A DNA stretch of 64,000 nucleotides from Orthonyx spaldingii (lineage: Eukaryota; Chordata; Aves; Passeriformes; Orthonychidae): positions 3,433,208 through 3,497,207 of the forward strand of contig VZTJ01005553.1 of assembly GCA_013397795.1 (NCBI GenBank). The letters run 5' to 3'. The position numbers and the translations under genes are program-made. The notes beneath the pieces are model-generated. The model saw nothing but the letters and a program-made list of their open reading frames with translations. It was not told the DNA's origin and did no database searches. Below are positions 12,408 to 25,413 of this stretch, piece by piece (within the stretch, counting starts at the first letter, position 1; each line of letters begins with the position of its first letter).

Positions 12408-13253
12408 TTTTTATACATTTAAAACTAGACCATAATTTGCTGCTGAGAAAATTCAAGAATAAATCATTATTGCCCATGGGGAACTAGGAAACAAAAAAGT
12501 GACATGTGTAAGTATTATAGGTTGTTCTCTATTCAAACCTTTAAAGATCTGGCTTGAGGTCATTGCAGTGCCGGAACCACCACCTAACATCACTAAAACC
12601 TGTGTAAAGGGAAGTGTGAAGAGGAGACATTGGGTCATTCAGTCTTGTAACAGGGAAGCACCTGTAATTCCGGCTGGAACTGCATAAAGTACAATCTGTT
12701 CACAGTTAGCACCTACAGTTGCCTCAATATTCTCAGTTTGTGATGTAGATCCTGGAGGTAAAACCTTCCCTCAAATTTTCTCTGTAATGTTATTGTTTTA
12801 GTACATCAATGTACTATGAAAAAAATTTACTCAATCTCTATAGAACAAATGCTCAGTGACCAAACTCAGAGAATCAGAACAATACAAAATTTAAGGTTGA
12901 ACCAAGAAACTCCACTATGTTTAGGAAGTTAGAACCTCTGACAAGATAAAGGGTCAATAACTGCATGACTTGAAGCTGGAAAGATGGACAGTATCAGCTG
13001 AGAGACAATGATTCACAGAAGACATTCTCAGTTTATAATTTGAGTTTAAAGAGAGGTGAAGGTAGTCAAAATAGTAGAATTCCCCACAAAATCTACTTAT
13101 TGGTGCGGAAAAAAGAACCTGAATAGATATTATTCAGTGCAAGTTTACATTCTCATCCACAGTTTCAGCCTCTCATTGAGTACCAGCTTTAAGGTTATAT
13201 AAAAAATTTAGCTAAAAAAAAAAGAAGAAAAAATGAAAAGTTTGAAAAACCAT
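12408..13253. other. No recognised feature
   Basis: AT-rich DNA ending in an A-rich tract (about 13200-13240) next to the CR1 end. Nothing recognised. Confidence 0.4.
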
Positions 13254-13515
13254 CATAGATTCATAGAATTATGGAATAGTTTGAGTTGGAAGGGGCCTTA
13301 AAGACTGTCTAGCTCCAAAAGTCTTGCCATAGGTGGGGTCATCTTTCACTGGACCCGACTGTTCAGAACCCCATCCAACCAAACCTTGAACAATTTCAGG
13401 GATGGGGCATCAGCAACTTTTCTGGGCAACCTGTTCCAGTGACTAAACACCACATTAAAGAACTTCTTACTAATATCCAATCTAAACCTGCCTTCTTCCA
13501 GCTTAAAGCCATCTT
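13254..13515 (-). mobile_element. CR1 LINE 3' end
   Basis: On the plus strand the element starts with the inverted CR1 tail (CATAGATTCATAGAATTATG), followed by TTGGAAGGGGCCTT, CCCCATCCAACC, GGGCAACCTGTTCCAGTG and the segment ending CTTCCAGCTTAAAGCCAT. This is the classic 3' UTR and end of ORF2 in reverse. The copy is 5'-truncated and moderately diverged. A 64-codon minus open frame (13346-13540) is a remnant of the CR1 ORF2 C-terminus, where the HWNRLPR motif is visible. Confidence 0.95.
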
Positions 13516-15149
13516 TTAAAAAAATATTTACTATATACACTTAAAGATAAAGGGGCAAACCTGCTAAAAACCCTTGACTCCTCAAGTTTTCTTTACCATC
13601 AAGGCCTCATATCCAACTATGTAAATGCTGCTGTAAACCAATGTTCACTTATCCTCTCTGGAAAAGTTGTTTGAAGGAGAGAAAAAACTAAATCAAGCCC
13701 TGGTTGAGGCTTATATGTCATGGTGAGGCAGAAATTGAATGTGTCCTTCAGAGAGAGTTCCTTGTTCTTTACTGTATTTTGACTGCATAAAAAAAAGGCA
13801 AAAGTTCAAAGAAAAGTTATTTCTTTTTTGTTGTTTTGTCATAGTACATTGCTGAATTTTCATGAAAGCCTAATATTGTAAAGTCTTATCTTCTTTTTTT
13901 TTTAAAAAAAAAAAGAATATTTTTTCAGATGTTTTTCTTTTGGTCTTTACAATAGCATTTTCTTTTTTACTAGAATTATAAAAGGACAGAGCTGTTGTCA
14001 GGAGTCTAATGTATTAAAATTGTATTCAGAATTCAATTTTTTACGGTTCCTGTTTTCGAACTCTAACAACACCTATACCGAGCACTCTAGTGGTAAATAT
14101 ATTTTCTTTGATCATTGCAACATTACTGATTTGGGTGATAAATATTACATCAACAGATATTTTTGCTTTTGTTTGCTCAGTGTGAGGCTTTCAAAAAGGA
14201 GATATTTCCTTTAAGACCAAACAAATTTTTTTTTGTATTCTGCATTTTCCTTTTTCTTTTGGGCTGTGTTTTCACTGCTTAAATGGGGTTTACATCCAGA
14301 GTATGAGGAAGAGATGGAATTCGAGCCTGTTATATTTTTCTGAAAGGGAAGGCATCTGGAACATAAATGATTTTGTCTTACCACAAGTGGAAGTAAAAAT
14401 ATTTAATTACATGTTTAATAACATTTGTTCCCCTTTTGCCCAAGTGGAATCTATTATCCAGGACTTTTTGGGGAGATACAGATTTTATGGAGTCAAGATT
14501 TTCCTACAGTAAAAATTGACTTACATTATGTATGGATCTTTTTTTTTGAAGAAAGAATGAAAGTAAAAATGTATATTTCTAAGAAGGTAGCGCTCCCAGA
14601 GAACATTTGGTGCCTGCACCTGAGGAGACCCACATCTCTGTCTCACTTTAGGAGCATTTTGTCTGTTACAGTAGTGCCTGCTAACATCAGTCGTGAACTG
14701 GATCCTCACAATAGTAATATACATTGAAAAATATTTTTAAAAAATTCAAAATACCAATACCTGATTAAAAGGTTCATAACCTATGGAACACAGATATATA
14801 TTGATCAAAAGTGAGGACTCAGCATGCAGAGAAACAGATTGTTTCTCTGTGGCAAAGATAAGATTGAATGAAAAAAGGGTGGTTTCTGTGGGGCAACAGA
14901 TGTCTTGGGGGCTCAACAGAACTCTTCTATCTCTTTTTTATAAACAATAATCACATAATAGTTTTGTTTCCAGGTTTGATATTTGAGGGGTCGGGCCTCC
15001 TGTTTCAGTCATCCTCTGGTCCACAGAGTGTTGCACGAATCCATCTGCTCTTGCCTTTATCTGCTGCTTGTATTTTTGTACTTTTTTTGCCCTCCTTTAT
15101 TTATCCCCTCCTCTAGTTAGGTTGCTGGGGTCTATGATTACCCCTGCTG
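13516..15149. other. No recognised gene; T10A11 tract inside
   Basis: Mostly AT-rich, with runs of T and A including ten T followed by eleven A at 13894-13914. Open frames up to 100 codons show no domain. Nothing else recognised. Confidence 0.4.
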
Positions 15150-15624
15150 TCCAGGTATCAGAGAAGTCCAAAGCAGTGCAACAAAGATGGTGAAGGTACT
15201 TGAGAGGAAACCATATGAGGAGCAGCTGAGGTCACTTGGTCTGTTCAGCCTGGAGAAGAGGAGACTGGGGGAGACCCCATCGCAGTCTGCAACTTCCTCA
15301 TGAGGGGAAGAGGAGGGGCAGGCGCTGATCTCCTGTCTGTGGTGACCAGTGATAGGACCTGAGGGAATGGCCTGAAGTTGTGTCACGGGAGGTTGATGTT
15401 GAATATTGGAAAAGGGCTATTAACCCAAAGGGTAGTTGGGCACTGGAACAGGCTCCCCAGGGAAGTGGTCACAGCACCAAGCCTGACAGAGTTCAAGAGG
15501 TGTTTGGACAATGCTCTCGGGCACATGGTGTGGCTCCTGGGGACATCTTGTGCGGGGCCAGGAGTCAGACTTGACAATCCTCATGGGTCCTTTCTAATTA
15601 AGAATATTCCATGATTCTGTGATT
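15150..15624 (+). mobile_element. CR1 LINE 3' portion
   Basis: Plus-strand CR1 with the end of ORF2 and the 3' UTR. Recognisable pieces in order are TATGAGGAGCAGCTGAGGTC, CAGCCTGGAGAAGAGGAGAC, AGTGATAGGACCTGAGGG, CACTGGAACAGGCTCCCCAG, a degenerate 3' UTR and the tail CATGATTCTGTGAT. The encoded frames at 15378-15614 retain the HWNRLPREV motif typical of the CR1 ORF2 C-terminus, broken by frameshifts. It is 5'-truncated and non-functional. Confidence 0.95.
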
Positions 15625-16069
15625 GGAGACCTTGCAGACAGATCCTTAAAACTCCTTTTTTGTTTCCCATAACAATTCAAATATTTTTGAAACAAATACT
15701 GAAAATATATGTCACGGCAGTTAAAACTCCCCAAATAAGCAGCACAGATCAAAACAAAACAAACAAGAAAAGTCACTACAGTTGTGCTAAATTTAAATAA
15801 AAGGATCTATTTAAAAATGAGGAATTTTTAAAAAAATAAGCTAAAAAAGGTAGGTAGGACAATTTAAACTTATCAGGTAACACAAGAGACTTTTCAGAGA
15901 CACTGCATGGGAAGTCCAGTGCCCATGCACATAGCCTACTGTGATTAACTTGAGAAAAAATAACAATGATTAAGCATCAAAGTTAAAAGAGGTATTTTTA
16001 GAATTCATCAGGTATTAATAGAAGCCCCTGAAAGCTGCATCCAAATGAACAAAATAGCAAGTATCATAA
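15625..16069. other. No recognised feature
   Basis: AT-rich spacer between two CR1 fragments; nothing recognised. Confidence 0.4.
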
Positions 16070-16870
16070 GTTCTGGAAGGCTGAATAAGGGTAAGCAAAA
16101 GATCAGACTTTTCCATGGAGGAAGGTCAGCAGTGAAGTCACACAGGGTGCTGTTCTCAGCCTTGCTAACAAATGACCAGGAAAAGAGGACGTGTTGTGAC
16201 AGTTTGCTGATGACACAGAGTTCTTCAAGGTGGAAAGGATGAAATTCATTGCAGCAAATTGCAGAAGGTCCTTACAAGTGGCTGGGTAGAAAAATGGCAG
16301 ATGGAAGTAGATACACGTAAATCAATGTACTTGTAAAGCTATTGTAGTTTCACATACAAAATGATACTCTGAACTCACTCCAGCCACTGGAGAATGAAAC
16401 TGTGGGGCTGAAATAAATAGTTCCTTGATTAGACCCATTCAACATTGGTACAAACAAACAAACAAACAAAAAAATGGCTCAGAGAGAAAGTAATAGAGAA
16501 GAAAACAGGAGCTACTTACATAAACCCATGATTTGCCCCACAATGAGCACTGTCTAGCTGTTATGGTTCCTTCATGTCAAAAAATTATATATTAGAACTG
16601 AAAAAGGTTCAGAGAAGGCAAGCACCAATGATAAAGGGTTTTGTGGTCTTTCAAGTAATGTCTGAAATATCTGACACACTTTATCATGAAATGGACATGA
16701 TTTGGAGACCTCCACTAAGCTTTACAATGTCATGAATGGCACAGAGATCATGTGTTAGGATCATGCCTTTGCTCTGTCCTCCTTCACAATCACTAGGGTC
16801 TATGAGAATCCAGTGAGGCAGGTTATTCATACAAATCACAAAATTCAATAAAGTGAATTCTCAAAAGTGA
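16070..16870 (+). mobile_element. Ancient CR1 LINE relic, reverse-transcriptase region to 3' ORF end
   Basis: A much older and more diverged CR1 than the others. In order I can follow the region around the RT catalytic block (CAGTTTGCTGATGACACAGA, the 'FADDT' motif, now frameshifted), AAAATGGCAGATGGAAGTAG, CATACAAAATGAT, ATTAGAACTGAAAAAGGTTC with GAGAAGGCAAGCACCAATGA, and finally a stretch around TCATGAATGGCACAGAG and GGCAGGTTATTCATACAAAT near the ORF2 end. A small (AAAC)n tract (16451-16474) interrupts it. No reading frame survives. The family resembles the deeply shared CR1 lineages of turtles and birds rather than the young avian type. Confidence 0.75.
16451..16474. repeat. (AAAC)n microsatellite
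   Basis: Five CAAA units followed by a short A run, inside the ancient CR1 relic. Confidence 0.85.
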
Positions 16871-17301
16871 TTCTTAGGTGAAAATGGTCTTTCTCATCTT
16901 AAGATTTTTATGGGGTTTGGGGAAAAATCGGTGGTTATCTAGTAGCAATTAGCTCAGAAATAATTTTTTCTAATGATTATTGAAACCAAAAACTAGACCT
17001 TGAAGCCAAACAGTCAAAGGACAGTTTTTGCAAGGTGGCTGGTCTCCTCAGGGTTTGCTTTGCTCCTCAGTCCTGTGGTAGGAGACGTCCTGAGTTGCAG
17101 GCAAAGTAGCTGAAATAAAATGCAGTGCTTTCAAATTTTGTACCAACTTGATTTTTGCTTTGCAATGACATTTAAGATGTGTCAGCATTGTGATCCTTCT
17201 ATGTTTAGGGACAGAGAAATAAGACCTCTGCATTACCTTGAGAGGTAAATTGTTTCTATCAACCAAACACACTCCTTAGGGCTGCTTTGACACTCTTCAA
17301 A

Positions 17302-17357
17302 ATTTATTTTATTTTATTTTATTTATTTTATTTTATTTTATTTTATTTTGTTTTTTT
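17302..17357. repeat. (TTTTA)n pentanucleotide microsatellite
   Basis: About eleven TTTTA-type units with one TTTA unit, ending in a TTTTG/T-run. Near-pure in sequence. Confidence 0.9.
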
Positions 17358-18283
17358 AATGGAGACCTAGATTTTAAAAAATGCAGTAGACTAAATACTG
17401 GTACTAGCAGTCCAGTTTAACAGATTGAAATAATGGCTTGGGCTGTGTAAAAACTCAAATCTCTTTCTACTTTTGTATGCAGTAATCTATATCCCCAGCA
17501 TCCCAGAAGGTGAGTTTGGAGGAACAGGCCAGTATTTGACTAAAGAGGGTGAAACATTTTAGCCTCTGGTTAATGCAGTTCTTTGCACAAATTATCATCA
17601 GGAAGGCTTGAGAATCCAGGTAACTCTATTACTAGCTGAGAGACTTGATGTCTGAGCTGGCAAATTATCTTAATTATTGTCTCTGGTAATTTAACATCTT
17701 CCACATAAACTGTAAATGATCCAAAAGAAGAGATTAAGGGAAACCATTATGGAAAGATTTAGAGTGATGAGAAATGCAGGCATCTGGGGAGATGTGTGAA
17801 CAAACACCGCAACCAGATGTGGTAACTGTGGTTAAGTCTTTCACACTCTGAATAATGTTCAGATCATCGAGTTTTTACACAGAAAGAGATGTCTCCTTTT
17901 CCCTCTTCCTCTCTTACATCCAAGCACTAAAAATACAAAGGTGTTTTAAAAATATTTATTGAATTTCTTTTTCCTCAAATTGTTTTATTTGAACCTGTTT
18001 TCTTGTTAAATTGTTCATTTGACTGCTAAACTGGAAACAAAGGATTCAGGTAGTCCAGTCCTTAACTGGCACTTAAACATAAAGAAATTTAACTGCCTCA
18101 ACACTTACAAACTATCTTGAGTGACAATTTTGCATGTCTATATGTCTAAATGCCTCTAAAAATTGGACCTTATTGCTTGTGCAATATATTTCATAGATAT
18201 CAAAGCACTGTAGCTAATTGCTCTTATTATTTGCAATAGTAAGGTGTGTGCATCTTCAGCAAAGTATCCCATTTTCATTGAGG

Positions 18284-18303
18284 TTAATTAATTGATTAAT
18301 TAA
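18284..18303. repeat. 20-bp palindrome rich in TAAT cores
   Basis: Arms TTAATTAAT and ATTAATTAA (9 bp each) flank a central TG. The arms are perfectly complementary. TAATTA is a common homeodomain core, so a binding role is possible but not shown. Confidence 0.6.
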
Positions 18304-19053
18304 GTAGAAAAGGCATAAAATAAAAAATGGAAAGTCATTTATAAAACCTGGTTTAAGAAATGTCTTCCTGTCCTAATTGCTCATGATTCCTCCTCCTTTT
18401 TTTAAGATCACAACTTCAAGGTTTAGCATAGAATGAAAATACACCCTGCATAGGAGTTAAACATCAAGTACAAAAATCTATGCAAGACAGTAAAGCAGCT
18501 ACAAAGAAGAATAAAATGTAATGACTGCAAAAAAAGTGGAAACAATTTTCAGGTCATTGACAACCGTAATTATACTATTATTTTTTTTCTTATCACTAGA
18601 GTGTCTTTTCTAGCAAAAAAAAGGGAAATTGTTTAAGAGCCAACATGCCAGGCTTTACAACAGTGGCTCTAGATTGAGCTTACGGGTGACTAACCTAACG
18701 TGACATACCTTAACATGCCTATGAATGCAGATTTTGAGTGCCAGTGGATGATCTGAGCTGGTGGCTGAATTCTTCTTGGGAAACTGGGAATAACTAAAAT
18801 GGACAAAACAGATGGTTGTCCAGACAAATCATGGGAAATATAGGAAGGACAAGTAGATAGAAAGTGCTACAGGGCTTTGGCTCTTCACTGCACAGGTTAG
18901 CAACTGATGAACACCACTCAGTAAGTTTGTATTACACTAAATCTGCTACACTTCAGTCAGCCTTCTTCTAACCTTTCCAATGCCAAAGTCAGGCCCTTCC
19001 AATGCTTCACCCCTACGTGCATGTATTTACCCCTTTCCTGATACAGTATTTAG

Positions 19054-19370
19054 CAATCACAGGATGGATTGGGTTGGAAGGTTATCCAGTCCAACTCCCC
19101 TTCAGTGGACAGGGATATCTTCAACCACATCAGGTTGCTCAGAGCCCCATCCAACCTGACCTTGAATGCTTCCAAGGATGGAACATCCGCTACTTCTTTG
19201 GGCAACCTGTGCTACTGTTTCACCACCCTCACTGTAAAAAGTTTTCATCCTTATATCTAGTCCAAATCTACTCTCTTTTAGTTTAAAATCATTGTCCCTT
19301 GTCCTCTAACAACAGCCCCTGCTCAAAAGTTTGTTCCCATCTTTCTTATAAGCCCTCTTTATGTTTTGAA
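19054..19370 (-). mobile_element. CR1 LINE 3' end
   Basis: Reverse-strand CR1: AATCACAGGATGG, TTGGGTTGGAAGG, GCTCAGAGCCCCATCCAACC, TTGGGCAACCTGTGCTACTG, CACCACCCTCACTGTAAAAA and CCTTGTCCTCTAACAACAG. The tail octamer is eroded. It extends further into ORF2 than the shorter copies, to about the AGCCCTCTTTATGT block. 5'-truncated, inactive. Confidence 0.95.
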
Positions 19371-20153
19371 AGTCCAATCATGCAATGAATTATTTCAACT
19401 CACCAATGTGGTGAAAAAACTCCAACCAAAAATAGGTTTTGTGTTTGAGCATCAAACTCAACTGTCTCACCTGGCAACTGTACAGCTATTAAATCCCACA
19501 CACCTGAAAAGCTGGAGACAAAACAGAGCAAGGTTGTGCTTTTTTATGAAAGTTACACTGAATTATGTGGGACATAACCAGCACTACCAGGTTTCATTTT
19601 GCTCTCATTTGGGTTCTGAGCTCTCACTGTTTGACTCTGATGACACACTGAGGCAATGTTAGTTGTATCTGCCAAACGCACCAGCTACAACACTCCTGGT
19701 CCACTATTTAACTTTTTGTGCAAGTGTGGTTTTGTGTCTCCCAGTTTTTCACAAGGCATTACACAGCATTAGACCTCATGGTTGCTATATGTAGACCCCT
19801 AATGATTAGGTGTTACTTAGCTACAAAAACAGAGTCCATATTTTTATTAATTAGAAAAAAACCCTTGATATAGTTCTGGAAATAATAATTCTAAATATAA
19901 ATGCAGAACTCAGTTACATGAATAAGATGGCTAGGATTTTACCTGTAATTCAGTTGTAAAGTGGTATAAATACCATTAAATGGTAATGGTTTATCTTGAA
20001 TTCAAACATTTAGGTAATTATAGAAAAGACTGGATATTGCTGCATACCAAGTCTACTACCCCATGGCGAAGAAAAATGATGGTGATTCAAACACTATAAT
20101 GGGAAATGGAAAATAGCATTCGCTGGACAAGCTTGGGATATTTTGGATAGTTG
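19371..20153. other. No recognised feature
   Basis: AT-rich DNA with a 98-codon open frame of no recognisable product. It ends at the LTR target-site duplication. Confidence 0.4.
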
Positions 20154-20725
20154 TATAGTGCGGGGGTGCTGTGCAGTTTGGTTTTGGATGGTCGGGATGG
20201 ATGGAGACGAGAGATCTCTGGAGTCAGGTATTAGCACATGAAGTTTATTGTAGAAGAGCGTGGGTGAAAGGGACCTGCTAAGAGCTGCTGGGCGCAGCTT
20301 GAAGCAGGTCAGAGAGGTAAGAAAAGAGTAGAGAGGATACAAAAGGTAATAAAGAGAGGCAAAAAGCGTAATGAAAAAGTGACCGTGGTTCCCGTTTACA
20401 ATTTAATAAATCATCTTCTGTGCTGAATATTCTAATTCTCATTAACCAATGTGGTATAAGCTACAAATCCTATAACATTTACATACAGCCTATAAGAATC
20501 ATTGTATTACCATATGAAGTTACATTTTAAATTCTAAAATCTACTTTTTGGACCCTCTGATAAGTTGGGAGGGTCTGCTCTGACCATTGGACCTGTCTGC
20601 AAGCAGAAGGCATTGTTTCATCAAGGATGGGATTACCTTCAGTCGGCCATGCCATTGTTTTCCAGTTGTTCAGTAACTGGGGTTTGTTAACTCAAAACTT
20701 GTTCTCATTTCAATCTCACCTATAG
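20154..20725 (-). mobile_element. Solo LTR of an endogenous retrovirus, with 5-bp target-site duplication
   Basis: The LTR body is 20159-20720 (562 bp), minus orientation. TATAG lies directly on both sides (20154-20158 and 20721-20725). Read on the minus strand it has a polyadenylation signal AATAAA (plus-strand TTTATT at 20244-20249), then an R/U5-like C-rich stretch ending CCCCCGCA at 20159, the expected CA terminus. Its 5' end reads GGTGAG rather than a clean TG, so one or two terminal bases have changed or the end is 20718. No internal retroviral sequence, primer-binding site or second LTR is present, so this is a solo LTR left by LTR-LTR recombination. An 82-codon minus frame at 20094-20342 is only a shadow. 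Family (ERVK-like or ERVL-like) is not certain. Confidence 0.75.
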
Positions 20726-23700
20726 TTTCTATATTCTCAGCATCTTTTGCTAGGCAATCATATTTATAAGGCTTTCCTATTTCATCTTCCCCAACATCAC
20801 AGGTCTTCTAGTCAATGCAGATTTTTGGCAACTTTGAGGCATGACCTTGAAGCTCCAGTAAGACTTTAGTACAACAAGTGGTTTAACAAGAATTAAAAGA
20901 CTGAAGGGAAAGAAGGGAATGGAGAGATGAATAGTCTGGCTTTCATATGTATCAGAAGAAGCTCTACTTATGTTAATACTAGCAGATAATACAGAATGAA
21001 TATACTCCTGGCAGGTAATAACCGGATGAATCTCTGATGAGATGATATACACATCTGAGGATTTGTATTACTGAATGCTGCTGTGAGAAAATTTCTGTTC
21101 TATTTATTTTGGGTAGTGGAGGATGAGTGAATTAATTGCTAATATATAATATCATATATATTTTCAATATCCTTACTGAACTGCGAATAATATTATTGTT
21201 TTTTATAAGCCGTAATGATGCCATTGGAGTAAGAAAAAAAAATTGTTTGCTCAGTCTAATCTGACAGACATTAATCAGGCAACACGCTAGAATTAATAAG
21301 TTGTGGTCTGCTAAGTGCAGCTTTCTTATGGTTTTTAGTAGATTCTATTATGTCAACAAAAACCTTGACAATATGCAGTTTTTATTTTAATTTCAAAGTC
21401 ATGAGAAACAACAAAAATCTTGACCTTACAAAAGGCAGAGAAACAACAGAAAGTGTGAACTTCTTACATATCTCTTTTGGGAAGATGAGAGTAGTGGAGA
21501 CAGGAAGAATTGGACTAATTCCAAAAAATTTCTTTCTCAGATTGCCATATTGCTAACAATCCCCATTTGTTCTGATGAAAGATGTCTGTTATACTCTGTG
21601 CAAAACAATACAGACACATTTCCAAGTTATACTTCATCATACATCTATTCTTATATTAGGTGCTTTACCGCTTAAATGAGATCATTTTAATTAGTAACAT
21701 AGCTACCACAATTATCGCTTTTGCTGTGATAATTTGGTATCTTTAATGTTTTTCAGGTTTCATTTTTGCTCCTCCAGCCTCTCAATAAATAGTCAATATT
21801 CAAAGTTACATTTGGAAGATTTATTTAAAAGGTTTATTTGGTTATCTGTCCTTTGACATGTTGGCTGTGCCTCATTTGTACAAAAATGTTCTGAGCTGAG
21901 GATTGCAGTGGTGTTTACAATAAAGTCTCTACTAATAAATGTGTATAATCCTACTTTTTTTTAAACTGAGATACAGCAATTTATATTCTGGTAGCTATCA
22001 GTTTACATAAAGTAAATGAATTGCTTAGAGAACAAAAAGTGTTGGGAAAAATATCAACAAAATTATCCTGGATTTACATGTATGTTATATAATTTTATTG
22101 AGAATGTGGATTTTTATTAATCCTATCATTCATTAACTTCCATCAAAACTTATCTTCAATGTTGTTTTATCAACAGCAGAAAATCTTTCAGGATATTAAA
22201 CGTGCAACTTGGCAACTGAAGCTGAACTGGACTATAGAGAAATACTCCAAATAGAAATTATTGGATCATTAACACTAACAAATCAATTTTTCTAAAACTT
22301 TATTTTAAATAGTTACTAGTGACAAATAAGTTAAAAGGTTTCATTCTGGTTATTTAAAAAATGTTATTTTCTTGTAGTATGTATATCATTATGCTCAGCA
22401 AGAGAACCATTGGATACTATAACCAATGAAAAATGACCAGTTCACCAATTGATTTCAATTTAAAAATGAATTACCATTTAGAGCAGCAAAGTAGATATGA
22501 TATGTCATATCCAATTATGAGAAACATGCAATGACACAGTAATAAAAACATTAAATTTTTCATGTCTTTCATAGATTAAAAAGAAGGTAAAATTTCCAAT
22601 AAGAATCACACCAAGTTATTTTGTTTCTTGATATTTTTCCTTTAAGATTTTCTTAATTTTTTATCACTCAAAATATGTGTTCTTGAAGAGTACTCACTTA
22701 TTTCTTGTGTATCCTTGTAGTGCTTGAATACACTTCCAAAATCTATTGAAAAATACAGCCTCTTTTGGGATGGTGTAAGGCCTTGGCCTCAGCAATGTCA
22801 CCCAGAAACAATTTCTGCAGTCTATGATCATGTTGGATAGATATTTCTTCAAGATATTGTAATCAGATATCCTCTTACTCTTGTATTGATCTTAGAGAAC
22901 AGAAACTTCTTCAAGTAATTAATTTCTTATTTTTTCTTTTTTTCCCCTGATTTTATCCCAAGAAAGCTGAAATATAAGCAAAATCCGTAAATATGTTTCT
23001 TAAACTTATATATGTATATATATATTCTGATACAGTTTTAATTTCCTGATCATATATTGTCTTCTTCTACAGGTCCTTTTTTTTTTTTTTTTAATGAAAA
23101 AGTGGAAAAGAGTCAGGATTCCTGGGCGTAACTCCAAGTTTTTCTGGTAACATGCACCAAGAGGATTGTATACCTTCTGTTCATCTCATAATGTCTTCTC
23201 CTTCTAAAATTCCACCCAGTTAGCATTTATCAGCTAAATGTTCTTTTACCCTGTTCCTTTCTTTCTAGATTCTATCCTTTTCTTGTGAGGTTGCCATCAA
23301 ATCCCTGTCTAATACCTATCTTCTCACATGAAGGCTCTTCATTTTTTTCTTAATGTGGTGGACAAATAAATTCACTTAACTCCAAAGATCTTAAAGGGTT
23401 TAGGGCTAATCCATATTCATGAGCTGTCAAAAAGTCAATCAAGCCCCACTAAACTGCAATAGATCCTCTTTATAAATCTGTATCAGTCAGGAGTGATTTC
23501 ATAATCCATTTACAGTGTGCTGAAACCAGACGTGAATGACAAAGTTACACCTCTAAAGAGATCAGAAGAGATTTTTTTCACCATTTTAAACCAAAGCGTG
23601 AGAATAACATATGTTATCTTACCTCTAATTCATTTTAATTTCTAGTTCACTTCTCTGAGGTTGGACAAACTTGTCCAAACTTATCTGCACCCCAGTTTCA

Positions 23701-25413
23701 ACCATGGGCAATTTCTCTTTACAATGAAACAGAAAAAGAAACCCAAAGAATATATTTCACTCTTGTATTAAAGATGGACAGTAATATAAAACCACCCAAA
23801 ATCTAAAAGGATACATATATATTAGTTACCCTAAGTATTTCTTTCAATGGTGGAAGATGGTTGAAAGAGATGAGAAGAGTTGTTCTTATTTTCTTCACAA
23901 CAGTGAGTATTCTCTTTTCTTGTGAAGATCTTTCTTCTGTGAAAGAGCAGAATACATGCAGATCATCTGGATAAGACAGAGGGACTGTAGTCAAAAGTTC
24001 ACAGTGATGGTTGACACAGAATTAGATAAAATTGGAAAAGAAGAGAGATGAGGATTTTCTGGCTGTAGTATTCTGAATCTAGCCTCAGAAAATACTGCGC
24101 CTTTTTACTGTCACTGCAAAACCAATACACTTGCAGGGATGCTTGTATTGTATTTGTTTTATGTTTATTACAGTTACATTTACTGATTGCTGTCTTGTAT
24201 ATTCTGCATTTGTGAAACCAATGAAATTTGTAAGTATGAGAACTGAAATGAAATTTGTTGATCAAAACCATCATTATTCTCTCACAGGAGCACAAACTGC
24301 AGAACCTTGACTTTTCCACAATAATGAAACATATTTATTCCAATTTTTTAACAGTCCAGAGGGGAATGGGTTAGATGCTTAGAACTACACTGTGTTTTAT
24401 CTTGCCCTTGTAATGTAATCTCAGTCTTGCACAAAAACAAAGGAACTTCACAGCCAGGTACATGTCCTGGTGGGTGCCATGAGGCCAGTGCCCTCTTCCT
24501 TCCCAGCTGGCGGTGATGAGGAGTCAGATAACCCAAAGATCACATGGACAGACCAGGGTGGCATGATAAGCACCTACCCTGGCAGATATGTCAGCCCCTT
24601 ACTCAAAAGTCATTACTGAGGTATGTGAAGACATGAAGATCTCAGCAACACTAAGCTGAAAATCTTGAGTTTTCCTTTTTCTATTCTTGATTTCAGTTCC
24701 TGGGACCAGGAACTTCATCTTTTACTCTTGGAAGCACAATGTTCTGCCAATCCTACTGGGCAAAATCAGAGCAGGGATTGATTTCATTTAAAGTAAGCTT
24801 TAGTCAAACTCATGCACACGAATTTTATATAACTGCTGTAATTTATGAATGCTCTGGAAAGTAAAGACTTTCTTGTGAGTATCTGTTCAGTATCAGGACC
24901 TGTATTAGTAATTACTTCATTGAAATAGCCATTTTGTCTTCCTCAACATAAACAAAATTGCAAGGCACTAATAAAAAATAAGTGTTTGCAGGGCACAGTA
25001 TGATATGATTGCTTAACTCATACTCAGTGGCAGTGAGCTCAGCATCATCTGGAATAGGGATTTTATGAAGTCCTATACATCTCTTAAATCCTACTAATAA
25101 GCTTCATATGCAGTAACAGCTGTCTGATGCTTAGGCGGATTTCCAGAAGTTTTGTCAAAAACATCCCTTACCAAAGGTGTTCAGAGACACTAGGCAGAGA
25201 GACAAGGTTTTTAAATGAGTAAAGAAAGTTTTAAAAGGATAAAACAGATAGATTGGCTGTTTGCATGACCAACAGAAGCTGTGCAGGGACTACATTGTTC
25301 AACAAATTGATGAGGGATTTGGGAAAACGTACAGAGTATGGAGACAAAGGTTGCTGGCAGTCTTAAATTATTCAGGGCCAAGTGTTAAGTGTTGCAAGAG
25401 TAGTGGGTGGTAG
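20726..25413. other. No recognised gene or large repeat
   Basis: A 4.7-kb AT-rich stretch with TA-rich patches near 23010-23030 and a 16-T run at 23077-23092. Open frames reach 106 codons (23999-24319, minus) without domains. The segment 24340-24600 is more GC-rich than its surroundings but matches nothing I know. Confidence 0.4.

Larger units (their letters stand above)
16871..19053. other. No recognised gene
   Basis: AT-rich DNA. Apart from the TTTTA tract and the TAAT palindrome listed separately I recognise nothing. Confidence 0.4.
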
